The notes beneath the pieces are model-generated. The model was not told the DNA's origin. It was given only the letters and a program-made list of their open reading frames with translations, and did not search any database. DNA of 28,867 bases from contig CAKQOW010000028.1 of the NCBI GenBank assembly GCA_934256595.1, positions 1 to 28,867 of the forward strand, read 5' to 3'. Numbering within the stretch: position 1 is the first letter of the stretch; each line of letters starts with the position of its first letter. Shown one piece after another: positions 14,716-22,427 of the stretch. Source of the DNA: an uncultured Clostridia bacterium (GTDB taxonomy: Bacteria; Bacillota; Clostridia; Peptostreptococcales; Anaerovoracaceae). A program made the position numbers and the translations under genes.

Positions 14716-16827
14716 TTAGTTTTGAGGCTTACTGCATTCTGATGAACTGCTTTCCGGAAGCAGATTTGTCATACTCTTGAGGCTGATGCCCAATGTAGAC
14801 ATATTGTGCAGCAGCGCCGAGGTGGCCGGCGGCAGTATGCCTGCAACCCCTGCTGCTATCAGCAGGAAGTTGAAACCGACAATGAAACGGTAATTGTGGT
14901 GTATTCTGTCCATAAGAGCCTCGCTTAGCTTGCGGAGAGTAACAAGCGCAAACAGATCGTCGGAAGCGATAGTTATATCAGCTATTTCTCTTGCTATGGC
15001 AGCGCCTGTTGAAATAGCGATGCCCGCATCGGCCTCCGAAAGCGCAGGTGAATCGTTTACGCCGTCTCCAATCATTATAACTGTGCGACCTGCAGCCTTT
15101 TCCTTGCGTATAAATTCGGCCTTGTCCTCCGGCAGTACCTCTGCAAAGAACTCATCGACGCCGACTTTTTGCGCAACTGACTGCGCTGTATCTTTATTAT
15201 CGCCTGTCATCATAACCACCCTGCTTATACCGCATTTGTGAAGCGCAGCTACAGCATCAGCAGCCTCTTTTCTGAGAGGATCTGATATACAGATAACCGC
15301 CGCCAGCTTTCCTGCTATGCACAGGAACAGATGTGAATACTCTGCAGGCAGACTGCTGTATTTATATTCCTCTCCCTCAGGAACAGTGCAGCCCTCGTCC
15401 TCAAATACGAAGTGAGCGCTTCCGATAAGCACCTTTTTGTCGTTGACCATACTGGAAATTCCGTGTGCTACAACGTACTGTACCTGTGAGTGATATTCAT
15501 TATGTGAAAGACCGCGTATTCTCGCTTCTTCTACTACAGCGTTTGCTATTGAGTGAGGGTAATGCTCCTCAAGGCAGGCCGCAAGACGAAGCATATCCGG
15601 CTCTTTGTAATCTCCAAAGGTTACAATGTCTGCAACAGTAGGAGTTGCATATGTAAGAGTGCCGGTCTTGTCAAAGACAACCGTATCGGCCTTGGAAACA
15701 GCTTCAAGGAATCTGCCGCCCTTTACCGATATGTTGTGAGTACTGCTTTCACGCATTGCTGAGAGCACTGCGATAGGCATTGACAGCTTCAGCGCGCATG
15801 AGAAATCCACCATCAGCACCGCAAGCATCTTTGTCACATTGCGGGTAAGAAGATATGTAAGGATTGTACCGCCGAGAGTATAAGGAACAAGACGGTCCGC
15901 AAGGCGTGAAGCCTTGTCCTCTGCCGTTGACTTGAGCTTTTCGGATTCCTCTATCATTTTAACTATACGGTCATAGCGCCCGCCGCCCGATGTCTTGTCA
16001 ACGCAGACTATACATTCGCCTTCCTCTACTACAGTGCCGGCATATACATAGCTTCCGGAATTTTTGAGAACCGGAAGTGACTCTCCAGTGATAGAAGCCT
16101 GATTAACAGTTGCTTCACCTGAGATAACCTTGCCGTCAAGAGGTATCATATTGCCTGTGCGTACAACAATGCTGTCGCCCTTGCTGACTTCATTGACAGG
16201 TGATAAAACTTCGGTTTCGCCCTCAAGCTTCCATACCTGATCAACATTAAGAGCCATAGCGCCTGCCAGATCTGCAACTGATTTCTTGTGTGTCCAGTCC
16301 TCAAGTATCTCGCCGATGTGAAGCATAAACATAACCGATCCCGCAGTGGCAAAATCACCGCGCAGCATCGAAACCGTAACTGCCGTTGCATCGAGCACCG
16401 CAACGGAAAGCTTGCCGTCACGCAGGGCTTTAAGTCCCTCTTTTATATATTTGATTGAGCGAATTACGGCAAGTGCTGTCGTCACCGGAACCGGCAGAAA
16501 CAGCTTGGAAACAATACGGCGCATTACCGTCATTGCAAGCTTGTCCTCAAATTCGCGATTTAATGCTCTTGATGTATGCTCGGGAACAAGCGCCAGAGCG
16601 TTCTCATCTGTAAATGAAAACGAAGCCATAGCCTCTATAACGGCTGCTTTATCTTCTCTGTAGATAATTACAACGTCCTGAGTCCTGTCATAAACTTTAA
16701 CCTGTGATATATTGCTGAAATTACGCAGATAATATTCTAAAATATCCGCTTCGGCAAGAGTCATTCTGCCGCACATCAGATGAATTCTGATACGGTCCTT
16801 TGATTCGTGCAGAATTTTACATTTCAT
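14716..16827 (-). CDS. P1B-type heavy-metal ATPase with atypical metal-site motif
   Basis: The 703-residue pump has an N-terminal ferredoxin-like domain (about 1-72) without a CxxC motif. It also has the actuator TGES, the phosphorylation site D386 in FDKTGTLTY, TGDNKDTA and GDGVNDSPAL. The membrane motif that is CPC in copper and zinc pumps reads FSC here (S343-C344, in DFSCALKLSMP). The nucleotide-domain HP dipeptide appears as HS (YPHSIA). The C terminus ends with NMSTLGISLKSMTNLLPE. These changes set it apart from CopA and ZntA, so the metal cannot be assigned; similar pumps with one Cys in helix M6 have been linked to Mn, Fe or Co. GGAGG at 16839-16843 serves as ribosome binding site. 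It follows the DUF6110 gene on the same strand, with a terminator between them. Confidence 0.88.
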   Translation of the reverse strand: MKCKILHESKDRIRIHLMCGRMTLAEADILEYYLRNFSNISQVKVYDRTQDVVIIYREDKAAVIEAMASFSFTDENALALVPEHTSRALNREFEDKLAMTVMRRIVSKLFLPVPVTTALAVIRSIKYIKEGLKALRDGKLSVAVLDATAVTVSMLRGDFATAGSVMFMLHIGEILEDWTHKKSVADLAGAMALNVDQVWKLEGETEVLSPVNEVSKGDSIVVRTGNMIPLDGKVISGEATVNQASITGESLPVLKNSGSYVYAGTVVEEGECIVCVDKTSGGGRYDRIVKMIEESEKLKSTAEDKASRLADRLVPYTLGGTILTYLLTRNVTKMLAVLMVDFSCALKLSMPIAVLSAMRESSTHNISVKGGRFLEAVSKADTVVFDKTGTLTYATPTVADIVTFGDYKEPDMLRLAACLEEHYPHSIANAVVEEARIRGLSHNEYHSQVQYVVAHGISSMVNDKKVLIGSAHFVFEDEGCTVPEGEEYKYSSLPAEYSHLFLCIAGKLAAVICISDPLRKEAADAVAALHKCGISRVVMMTGDNKDTAQSVAQKVGVDEFFAEVLPEDKAEFIRKEKAAGRTVIMIGDGVNDSPALSEADAGIAISTGAAIAREIADITIASDDLFALVTLRKLSEALMDRIHHNYRFIVGFNFLLIAAGVAGILPPATSALLHNMSTLGISLKSMTNLLPESSSSECSKPQN

Positions 16828-16861
16828 ACTTTTCCCAACCTCCAGTTATATAGTAATCTCC

Positions 16862-16896
16862 AAAAAAAATGCAGATGAACGGGTAGACTCATCTGC
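16862..16896 (-). terminator. Terminator between the DUF6110 gene and the P1B ATPase gene
   Basis: On the minus strand GCAGATGA and TCATCTGC form an 8-bp perfect stem with a 10-base loop, followed by A and eight T. It would lower expression of the downstream ATPase relative to the small upstream gene. Confidence 0.85.
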
Positions 16897-16909
16897 ATCT
16901 GCCTGAAAT

Positions 16910-17167
16910 CTATTCAGCTTTTGCGGCATCATCGATAACCTTGCAGGCAGCTTTTTCTGCTCTCTGCTCGTTTATTTCCTTAGCGTCTGCATAAATGTCC
17001 TCGGCGTTTTCTCTGATTGAGGTTACAGTGTGCATTACACAGTCCTTAGCGCGCAGAACCGCTGCCGTAGTCTGAGTATATACCTTCTTAGCGTCATCGC
17101 TGCTGAGAATTTTGATTCCTGCTGTTCCAAACAGAACACCTGTTGTAAATAATCCTAGATGTTTCAA
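16910..17167 (-). CDS. DUF6110-family small protein
   Basis: The 85-residue protein starts at a TTG codon, supported by GGAGG at 17176-17180 with 8-base spacing and by the MKHLGLF start typical of the family. An N-terminal hydrophobic stretch (about 4-22, LGLFTTGVLFGTAGIKIL) could insert in the membrane. It is followed by SSDDAKKVYTQTTAAVLRAK and a charged, helical tail. I recognise this as DUF6110, a family regularly found beside heavy-metal P1B ATPases of the type encoded next door. Function is unknown; a small partner or regulatory subunit of the pump is plausible (inference). The only Cys residues are in the middle and near the C terminus, not in a CxxC motif. Confidence 0.75.
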   Translation of the reverse strand: MKHLGLFTTGVLFGTAGIKILSSDDAKKVYTQTTAAVLRAKDCVMHTVTSIRENAEDIYADAKEINEQRAEKAACKVIDDAAKAE

Positions 17168-17218
17168 TTTAAAAACCTCCTCTGCTTAGTATATAGTGTA
17201 TAATATAGATGCTTTATT

Positions 17219-17234
17219 GTTAGCGCAAGCTAAC
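17219..17234. promoter_or_regulatory. Operator-like inverted repeat for the DUF6110/ATPase unit
   Basis: GTTAGC and GCTAAC are perfect inverted arms separated by GCAA. The repeat lies from about +4 to +19 of the minus-strand promoter at 17245-17273, a typical repressor position. The TTAGC/GCTAA arms recall sites of DtxR/IdeR-type metal regulators, but the match is loose and no such regulator gene is in the window. Confidence 0.5.
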
Positions 17235-17244
17235 TTACAGTTAT

Positions 17245-17273
17245 AATATAGCACTGCAGATTTAAAAATGCAA
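17245..17273 (-). promoter_or_regulatory. Promoter of the DUF6110 gene
   Basis: On the minus strand TTGCAT (17268-17273) and TATATT (17245-17250) are 17 bp apart. It is divergent from the csoR promoter, with about 70 bp between start points. Confidence 0.65.
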
Positions 17274-17307
17274 TACAGGCGAACTAAAAAATATAAAAAA
17301 TTTTATG

Positions 17308-17336
17308 TTGACAAATACCCTTAGAGGGTATATGCT
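17308..17336 (+). promoter_or_regulatory. csoR-copA promoter with CsoR operator 1 in the spacer
   Basis: TTGACA (17308-17313) and TATGCT (17331-17336) are 17 bp apart. The spacer is almost entirely the palindrome ATACCC-TTAGA-GGGTAT (17315-17331), the form of a CsoR binding site. Bound apo-CsoR would block RNA polymerase; Cu(I) releases it (known for the family). Confidence 0.88.
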
Positions 17337-17340
17337 GAAG

Positions 17341-17357
17341 ATACCTGATGGGGGTAT
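17341..17357 (+). promoter_or_regulatory. Second CsoR-type operator
   Basis: ATACC-TGATGG-GGGTAT is a second, less symmetrical copy of the G/C-tract palindrome, starting 26 bp after the first. It lies at or just after the transcription start and before the csoR ribosome binding site. Two sites in register would allow cooperative repression. Confidence 0.7.
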
Positions 17358-17374
17358 ATCAAGGAGGCGATTCT

Positions 17375-17680
17375 ATGGAACAGAATAAATGCTGCTGCGG
17401 CGAAAAACAGACAATACGATCAGAGGAACAGAAAAAATCCCTGTTAAACAGGCTTAAACGCATTGAGGGACAGGTAAGAGGCATACAGGCAATGATTGAG
17501 AGGGACGCCTACTGCAATGACATACTCATTCAGTCCGCGGCGGTCAGCGCGGCGGTGAACGCGTTTAACAAAGAGCTTCTGGCAAATCACATACGAAGCT
17601 GTGTTGTAAGAGATATACACGAGGGCAGAGATGAGGTTGTTGACGAGCTGGTTTCCACAATACAAAGACTGATGAAATAA
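17375..17680 (+). CDS. csoR: CsoR-family copper-sensing repressor
   Basis: The start is placed at the ATG at 17375 because AAGGAGG (17361-17367) stands 7 bases before it; an in-frame upstream ATG at 17348 would lie inside operator 2 and lacks a binding site. The 101-residue all-helical protein contains LLNRLKRIEGQVRGIQAMIE and the Cu(I) ligands C47, H72 and C76, with exactly the C-x24-H-x3-C spacing of characterised CsoR proteins. An N-terminal CCC cluster (residues 6-8) is an unusual extra and might help capture copper. The gene is first in the csoR-copA-HMA operon and should autoregulate through the two operators upstream. Confidence 0.95.
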   Translation: MEQNKCCCGEKQTIRSEEQKKSLLNRLKRIEGQVRGIQAMIERDAYCNDILIQSAAVSAAVNAFNKELLANHIRSCVVRDIHEGRDEVVDELVSTIQRLMK

Positions 17681-17738
17681 CATATATCAGAGGAATATGG
17701 GAAGTATAACAATACAATTAGAGAAAGCGGGATAGAAT

Positions 17739-20240
17739 ATGAAGCAATATAATATTACGGGAATGAGCTGCGCGGCGTGTTCCGCCAGAGTCGAAAAAGC
17801 CGTATCAAAGGTTCCGGGGGTGACGTCATGCGCGGTCAGTCTGCTTACAAACTCTATGGGAGTTGAGGGCAACGCGGATCCACAGACTGTAATAAGCGCG
17901 GTTGAGAAAGCGGGCTACGGCGCCTCTGTCAAAGGTGAGGAAGCAAAGTCTTCAGATGAGGCTGCGCTTTTAGATCACGAAACGCCGGCGCTCAAAAAAC
18001 GCCTTATAGCATCAATAGTGTTTCTTGCAGTGCTTATGTATTTTTCAATGGGGCATATGATGCTTGATTTTCCGATACCGGCATGGCTTGCAGGCGACCA
18101 TGTGGCAATGGGACTTGTGCAGCTTCTGCTTTGCGGAATTATAATGGTCATAAATCAGAAATTCTTCATAAGCGGATTTAAAGCGCTGGCAGGCAGAGCT
18201 CCGAATATGGATACGCTGGTTGCGCTGGGAGCCACCGCATCTTTTGGCTGGAGCGTATATGCGCTGTTTGCAATGAGCAGGGCTCAGGTTGACGGTGATA
18301 TGACGGCAGTTACGACATATATGGACGAGTTCTATTTTGAGTCCGCCGCTATGATCCTTACCCTTATAACCGTAGGCAAGATGCTGGAGGCAAAATCCAA
18401 GGGCAGAACTACAGACGCACTCAAAAGCCTTATGAAACTGGCGCCGCAGGAGGCGATTGTTGTACGGGACGGAGCCGAGGTAACAGTGCCTGCGGCTCAG
18501 GTGCAAAAGGACGATATATTTGTTGTAAGACCGGGCGAGAGCATACCTGTTGACGGCGTTATAATACAAGGCAGCAGCGCAGTAAATGAAGCGGCGCTGA
18601 CAGGCGAGAGCATACCTGTTGACAAGACTGAGGGAGATCAGGTGTCGGCGGCTACAATCAACCAGTCGGGATTTATACGCTGCAGGGCGCTGAGAATAGG
18701 TGAGGACACTACACTTTCACAGATTATAAAGATGGTAAGCGATGCGGCGGCGACCAAAGCTCCTATAGCAAAGGCGGCAGACAAGGTTTCGGGCGTGTTT
18801 GTACCGGTGGTAATCTCAATTGCCATAGTAACATTGACAGTATGGCTTCTGATTGGACAGACGGCGGCATATGCGCTGGCAAGGAGCATATCGGTCCTCG
18901 TTATATCCTGTCCATGCGCGCTGGGACTTGCCACCCCTGTTGCAATAATGGTCGGAAACGGTATGGGAGCCAGAAACGGTATTCTGTTCAAGACAGCAGA
19001 GGTGCTTGAGAATGCAGGCAAAATAGGAGTTATTGCGCTTGACAAGACGGGAACCATTACAGAAGGTCAGCCAAAGGTAACGGATATTCTTCCGGCAGAG
19101 GGCTTCAGCGAAGACGAACTGTTTGACCTTGCGGCAGCGCTTGAAGCAAAGAGCGAGCACCCCCTTGCAAAGGCCGTTATGGAAAAAGCGCAGGAGCTGG
19201 GCAAGGCTCCGCAGGAGGTTACAGACTTCGAAGCGCTTCCGGGCAACGGTCTTACGGCAAAGCTTTCCGGCAGAACCCTTACAGGTGGAAGTCTTAAATT
19301 CATAGGAGAAAAAACTGACATACCGGAGAAGCTGCAGAAGGCTGCGGAGTCTCTGGCGCAGCAGGGCAAAACACCTCTTCTGTTTATGTCAGATGCAAAG
19401 CTTGCCGGAGTTATAGCGGTGGCTGATACGATTAAGGCAGACAGCCCTAAGGCCATAAGCGAGCTTCGCAATATGGGCATCAGGGTTATAATGCTGACAG
19501 GCGACAATGAGCGTACGGCAAGAGCCATAGGAGATCAGGCAGGCGTTGACGAGGTAATTGCAGGAGTACTGCCCGGCGGCAAAGAGGACGTTATACGAGG
19601 TCTCAAAAAATATGGCAGGACAGCTATGGTCGGAGACGGTATCAATGATGCGCCGGCTCTTACAAGAGCAGATGTGGGCATTGCCATAGGAGCGGGAGCA
19701 GATGTTGCGGTAGATGCGGCTGATGTGGTCCTTATGAAAAACACTCTTGCAGATGTTCCAGCGGCAATCAGATTAAGCCGCAGCGTTCTTAAGAATATAC
19801 ATGAGAACCTGTTCTGGGCGTTTTTCTATAACGCTATAGGAATTCCTCTGGCGGCAGGCTGCTTTGTGGCGCTGGGACTTACTCTTAACCCGATGTTTGG
19901 CGCGGCGGCAATGAGCCTTTCCAGCTTCTGCGTAGTAATGAATGCATTAAGACTCAATCTGTATAAGATATATGATGCGGGGCGCGACAAAAAACGCAGC
20001 AGCAGAGGCAATTCAGAGGCGGCATCGGGCGATGTATGCACTATGAAAATAAAGGGTATGATGTGTACCCACTGTGAAGCCACTGTCAGAAATGCACTTG
20101 AGGCTCTCGGAGAGGTAAGCTCAGCAGTGGTAAGCCACGAAGACGGAACGGCAGTGATTGAACTTTCCGGACCTGCAGACAGTAAAAAACTCAAAAAAAC
20201 TGTGGAGGCAGCAGGATATAAAGTGATTTCGATAAAATGA
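17739..20240 (+). CDS. copA: Copper-exporting P1B-1 ATPase
   Basis: The 833-residue Cu(I) pump has an N-terminal HMA domain with GMSCAAC (C11, C14), eight predicted membrane helices and TGES in the actuator domain. The membrane copper site C391-P392-C393 is followed by GLATP. The phosphorylated D435 is in DKTGT. SEHPLA, TGDN and GDGINDAPAL follow. A second HMA domain occupies the C terminus (about 767-833, GMMCTHC with C776 and C779), joined by a charged Ser/Arg linker. Many CopA proteins have all their HMA domains at the N terminus, so the split arrangement is a variation. The start 58 bases after csoR and the lack of a terminator in between indicate one operon. It exports cytoplasmic Cu(I) using ATP. 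Confidence 0.96.
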   Translation: MKQYNITGMSCAACSARVEKAVSKVPGVTSCAVSLLTNSMGVEGNADPQTVISAVEKAGYGASVKGEEAKSSDEAALLDHETPALKKRLIASIVFLAVLMYFSMGHMMLDFPIPAWLAGDHVAMGLVQLLLCGIIMVINQKFFISGFKALAGRAPNMDTLVALGATASFGWSVYALFAMSRAQVDGDMTAVTTYMDEFYFESAAMILTLITVGKMLEAKSKGRTTDALKSLMKLAPQEAIVVRDGAEVTVPAAQVQKDDIFVVRPGESIPVDGVIIQGSSAVNEAALTGESIPVDKTEGDQVSAATINQSGFIRCRALRIGEDTTLSQIIKMVSDAAATKAPIAKAADKVSGVFVPVVISIAIVTLTVWLLIGQTAAYALARSISVLVISCPCALGLATPVAIMVGNGMGARNGILFKTAEVLENAGKIGVIALDKTGTITEGQPKVTDILPAEGFSEDELFDLAAALEAKSEHPLAKAVMEKAQELGKAPQEVTDFEALPGNGLTAKLSGRTLTGGSLKFIGEKTDIPEKLQKAAESLAQQGKTPLLFMSDAKLAGVIAVADTIKADSPKAISELRNMGIRVIMLTGDNERTARAIGDQAGVDEVIAGVLPGGKEDVIRGLKKYGRTAMVGDGINDAPALTRADVGIAIGAGADVAVDAADVVLMKNTLADVPAAIRLSRSVLKNIHENLFWAFFYNAIGIPLAAGCFVALGLTLNPMFGAAAMSLSSFCVVMNALRLNLYKIYDAGRDKKRSSRGNSEAASGDVCTMKIKGMMCTHCEATVRNALEALGEVSSAVVSHEDGTAVIELSGPADSKKLKKTVEAAGYKVISIK

Positions 20241-20253
20241 AAGGAGTATTAAA

Positions 20254-20505
20254 ATGACAAAGACAACTTTAAAAATCGACGGTATGATGTGCGGCATGTG
20301 CGAGTCACATATGAACGATGCAATACGCAAGGCTTTCAATGTTAAAAAGGTGACATCGTCACATTCAAAGGGAGAAACAGTAGTTATAAGCGAGGGACCG
20401 CTTGATGAGGCGGCGGTAAAGGAAGCAATAGCGCCTACAGGATATAAGCTTGAGGGTATAAGCAGCGAACCTTATGAGAAAAAGGGACTGTTCGGAAGAA
20501 AATAA
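20254..20505 (+). CDS. Small HMA-domain metal-binding protein (CopZ-like)
   Basis: The 83-residue protein is a single HMA fold with a GMMCGMCESH metal loop (C13, C16), and its C terminus extends as GLFGRK. It lies 13 bases after copA with AAAGGAG before the ATG, so it is the third gene of the copper operon. By position and fold it should bind Cu(I) and hand it to CopA, as CopZ does. The Met between the two Cys and the His after the loop differ from classical CopZ (MxCxxC). The operon terminator follows at 20521-20549. Confidence 0.85.
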   Translation: MTKTTLKIDGMMCGMCESHMNDAIRKAFNVKKVTSSHSKGETVVISEGPLDEAAVKEAIAPTGYKLEGISSEPYEKKGLFGRK

Positions 20506-20520
20506 CGGATTACAGGCAGA

Positions 20521-20549
20521 GCCGGGCATTTTGATATGTCCGGTTTTTT
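20521..20549 (+). terminator. Terminator of the copper operon
   Basis: CCGGGCA and TGTCCGG pair (one G-U) around an 8-base loop and are followed by six T. Confidence 0.9.
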
Positions 20550-20553
20550 AATG

Positions 20554-20582
20554 TTTACAAAACCGTCTAAAAGGCATAAAAT
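20554..20582 (+). promoter_or_regulatory. Promoter of the macrodomain gene
   Basis: TTTACA (20554-20559) and TAAAAT (20577-20582) are 17 bp apart, directly after the copper operon terminator. This separates the macrodomain gene from copper control. Confidence 0.6.
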
Positions 20583-20612
20583 TAAAAAAGATTAAATATA
20601 CAGGAGAAAGAT

Positions 20613-21611
20613 ATGCCGCTTAAAATTGTCAGAGACGATATTGTAAATATAAATGCAGACGCTATTGTAAACACTTCCAGTCCCGAACCTGTAATAGGAC
20701 GTGGCGTAGACCTGCGCATAAACAATGCGGCAGGTCCCGAGCTTATCAGATACAGAGAAAGGTTCGGACAGCTTGAATACGGAGATGCGGTTATGACCCT
20801 GCCGGGGAAACTTGGCGCAAGGGCGGTTATTCATGCCGTTACACCTGTGTGGCGCGGAGGCGGCTTTGGAGAGCGGCATATACTTGAGGACTGCTATCGC
20901 AAAGCGCTGACGCTTGCGGTAAATGCGGGAATGAATTCAATTGCGTTTCCTCTGCTTTCGGCAGGAAACCAGGGATTTCCAAATGACCTTGCGCTGGAAA
21001 CAGCTAACTCTGTATTTGAAGAATTCCTTGCAGACAGTGAAATCCTTATCTATCTGGTGCTTTTCAGCGATGAGGCGATGAATGCTTCGGGTGAGCTGCG
21101 GGACAGAATTGAGGAATATATCGACAGCAATATGGCCGATGAAATTATGATGGAGGAGTCTGTGTGCTGCTCTGTATGCGATATTCCTCCGGAGTATAAC
21201 AGAAACGAGAAAAAAAGAAGTTTTCTGCGCCTGAAACGCAAAAATGCAAAGCTTGAAGATATAGACAGTATGCTGGAGGGAAGCTTTACCGAGGAACTCA
21301 TACGGCTTGCGGGACTAAAAAATATGACAGATCCGCAGGTATACAAGGCTGCAAATATTGACCGCAAGGCTTTTAACAAGATAATTAATGCGAAAGATTA
21401 TCACCCCAGCAAAAACACTGCAATAGCGCTTGGCTTTGCTCTCGGGCTTAATCTTGACCAGATGAAAGACTTTATAGGCAAGGCGGGGTATGCCCTGACC
21501 AGATCAAGCAGATTCGATATAATTGTTGAGTTCTGTATTCTTAATGATATATACAATATCATCAGGGTTAATGAGATACTGTTTGAATACACCGAAAAGA
21601 CACTTAATTAA
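20613..21611 (+). CDS. Macrodomain protein with C-terminal helical (XRE-like) domain
   Basis: The 332-residue protein has an N-terminal macrodomain (about 1-165), recognisable from NADAIVN, GRGVDLRINNAAG, the ARAVIHAVTP strand and the LLSAGNQGFP loop. Macrodomains bind ADP-ribose and often remove it from proteins or nucleic acids. The usual NAAN catalytic stretch reads NTSS here (20-23), so hydrolase activity is uncertain. A linker (about 170-215) contains CCSVC (185-189), a possible metal site. The last 110 residues (about 222-332: ANIDRKAFNKI, PSKNTAIALGFALGLN, GYALTRSSRFDIIVEF) form a helical domain. I recall it as a C-terminal module on various clostridial proteins, including kinases and VWA-linked ones. 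AGGAGAAAG precedes the ATG. A VWA gene follows on the same strand. Confidence 0.85.
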   Translation: MPLKIVRDDIVNINADAIVNTSSPEPVIGRGVDLRINNAAGPELIRYRERFGQLEYGDAVMTLPGKLGARAVIHAVTPVWRGGGFGERHILEDCYRKALTLAVNAGMNSIAFPLLSAGNQGFPNDLALETANSVFEEFLADSEILIYLVLFSDEAMNASGELRDRIEEYIDSNMADEIMMEESVCCSVCDIPPEYNRNEKKRSFLRLKRKNAKLEDIDSMLEGSFTEELIRLAGLKNMTDPQVYKAANIDRKAFNKIINAKDYHPSKNTAIALGFALGLNLDQMKDFIGKAGYALTRSSRFDIIVEFCILNDIYNIIRVNEILFEYTEKTLN

Positions 21612-21613
21612 AT

Positions 21614-21630
21614 GTCGCCTGACGTGCGAC
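21614..21630. repeat. Short inverted repeat after the macrodomain gene
   Basis: GTCGC and GCGAC are separated by 7 bases and begin 3 bases after the stop codon. There is no T run, so it is at best a weak terminator or processing site. No convincing promoter was found between this and the VWA gene. Confidence 0.3.
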
Positions 21631-21708
21631 CATATTGTCACCTGCGCGTAATATAATCTGAGTGTAAGTTAAAAACTGCTTGGAAATATATATGCGGAGG
21701 TGTTTTTT

Positions 21709-22359
21709 ATGAAAAAAGGTTTAACGGAAATGGTTTTTATACTCGACAGAAGCGGCTCAATGTGCGGGCTTGAAAAAGATACAATCGGCGGTTTTAATTC
21801 TATGATTAAACAGCAGAAGCAGGCAGAGGGCAGCGCAGTGGTATCGACAGTGCTGTTTGACGATGAGATAAAAGTGCTGCACGACAGAGTTGCAATAGAT
21901 AAGATCAGAGAGATGACTGACGAAGATTATTTTACCTGCGGCTGCACAGCGCTTCTTGACGCAGTGGGCGGAGCAATTCATCATATAGGAAATATTCATA
22001 AATATGCAAGAAATGATGATGTGCCTGAAAAAACCGTGTTCATTATAATCACTGATGGGCTTGAAAATTCAAGCCGCAGATATAATCTTGCAAAAGTAAA
22101 AAAGATGATAAGCAGGCAGAAAGAAAAATACGGCTGGGAGTTTCTGTTTGTCGGAGCCAATATAGACGCTGTTCATACGGCGGGAGCGATGGGAATACAG
22201 GCAGACAATGCGGTAGATTATGTTGCGGATTCAGAGGGCACTGAGGTGGTATACAGTGTATTAAGCGAAACTGTTATTAATATAAGAGAAAAGGGTAAGA
22301 TGCAGTCAGACTGGCAGGCAGCGATAAGGGAAGATTACAACAGCAGGAATAGAGGATAG
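21709..22359 (+). CDS. von Willebrand factor A (VWA) domain protein
   Basis: The start is placed at the ATG at 21709, 8 bases after GCGGAGG; a GTG at 21700 overlaps that site and is less likely. The 216-residue cytoplasmic protein is a single VWA fold. Its metal-ion-dependent adhesion site is complete: D13-R-S15-G-S17 in ILDRSGSM, the Thr of TCGCTALLDAVG, and the Asp of IITDG. It has no signal peptide or membrane helix. Intracellular VWA proteins act as scaffolds or partners, often with ATPases or kinases. Here the only same-strand neighbour is the macrodomain protein 97 bases upstream, suggesting a functional pair (inference). No terminator is evident after it. Confidence 0.9.
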   Translation: MKKGLTEMVFILDRSGSMCGLEKDTIGGFNSMIKQQKQAEGSAVVSTVLFDDEIKVLHDRVAIDKIREMTDEDYFTCGCTALLDAVGGAIHHIGNIHKYARNDDVPEKTVFIIITDGLENSSRRYNLAKVKKMISRQKEKYGWEFLFVGANIDAVHTAGAMGIQADNAVDYVADSEGTEVVYSVLSETVINIREKGKMQSDWQAAIREDYNSRNRG

Positions 22360-22387
22360 GAATAATTTCATAGTAAGTCAGACAGAT

Positions 22388-22427
22388 TTTACACAGTTTT
22401 AACATTCGCCTAACAATAGGCTTAACA
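22388..22427 (+). promoter_or_regulatory. Pho-box-like array of four 11-bp-spaced repeats
   Basis: TTTACA (22388), TTAACA (22399) and CTAACA (22410) are spaced by exactly 11 bp, and TTAACA (22422) follows 12 bp later. This is the TT(A/T/C)ACA direct-repeat pattern with 11-bp period bound by phosphorylated PhoP in Firmicutes. A possible -10 box, TATATT, lies at 22435-22440, so the array covers the -35 region as in PhoP-activated promoters. The downstream genes encode phosphate transport, which fits. Confidence 0.75.

Noticed and set aside
17348..17374. Upstream ATG of csoR at 17348
   Set aside because: It lies within the second operator and lacks a ribosome binding site, whereas AAGGAGG fits the ATG at 17375.
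18045..19528. Minus-strand open frames within copA, up to 174 codons
   Set aside because: They lie fully inside the conserved copA frame and have no ribosome binding sites or recognisable domains.
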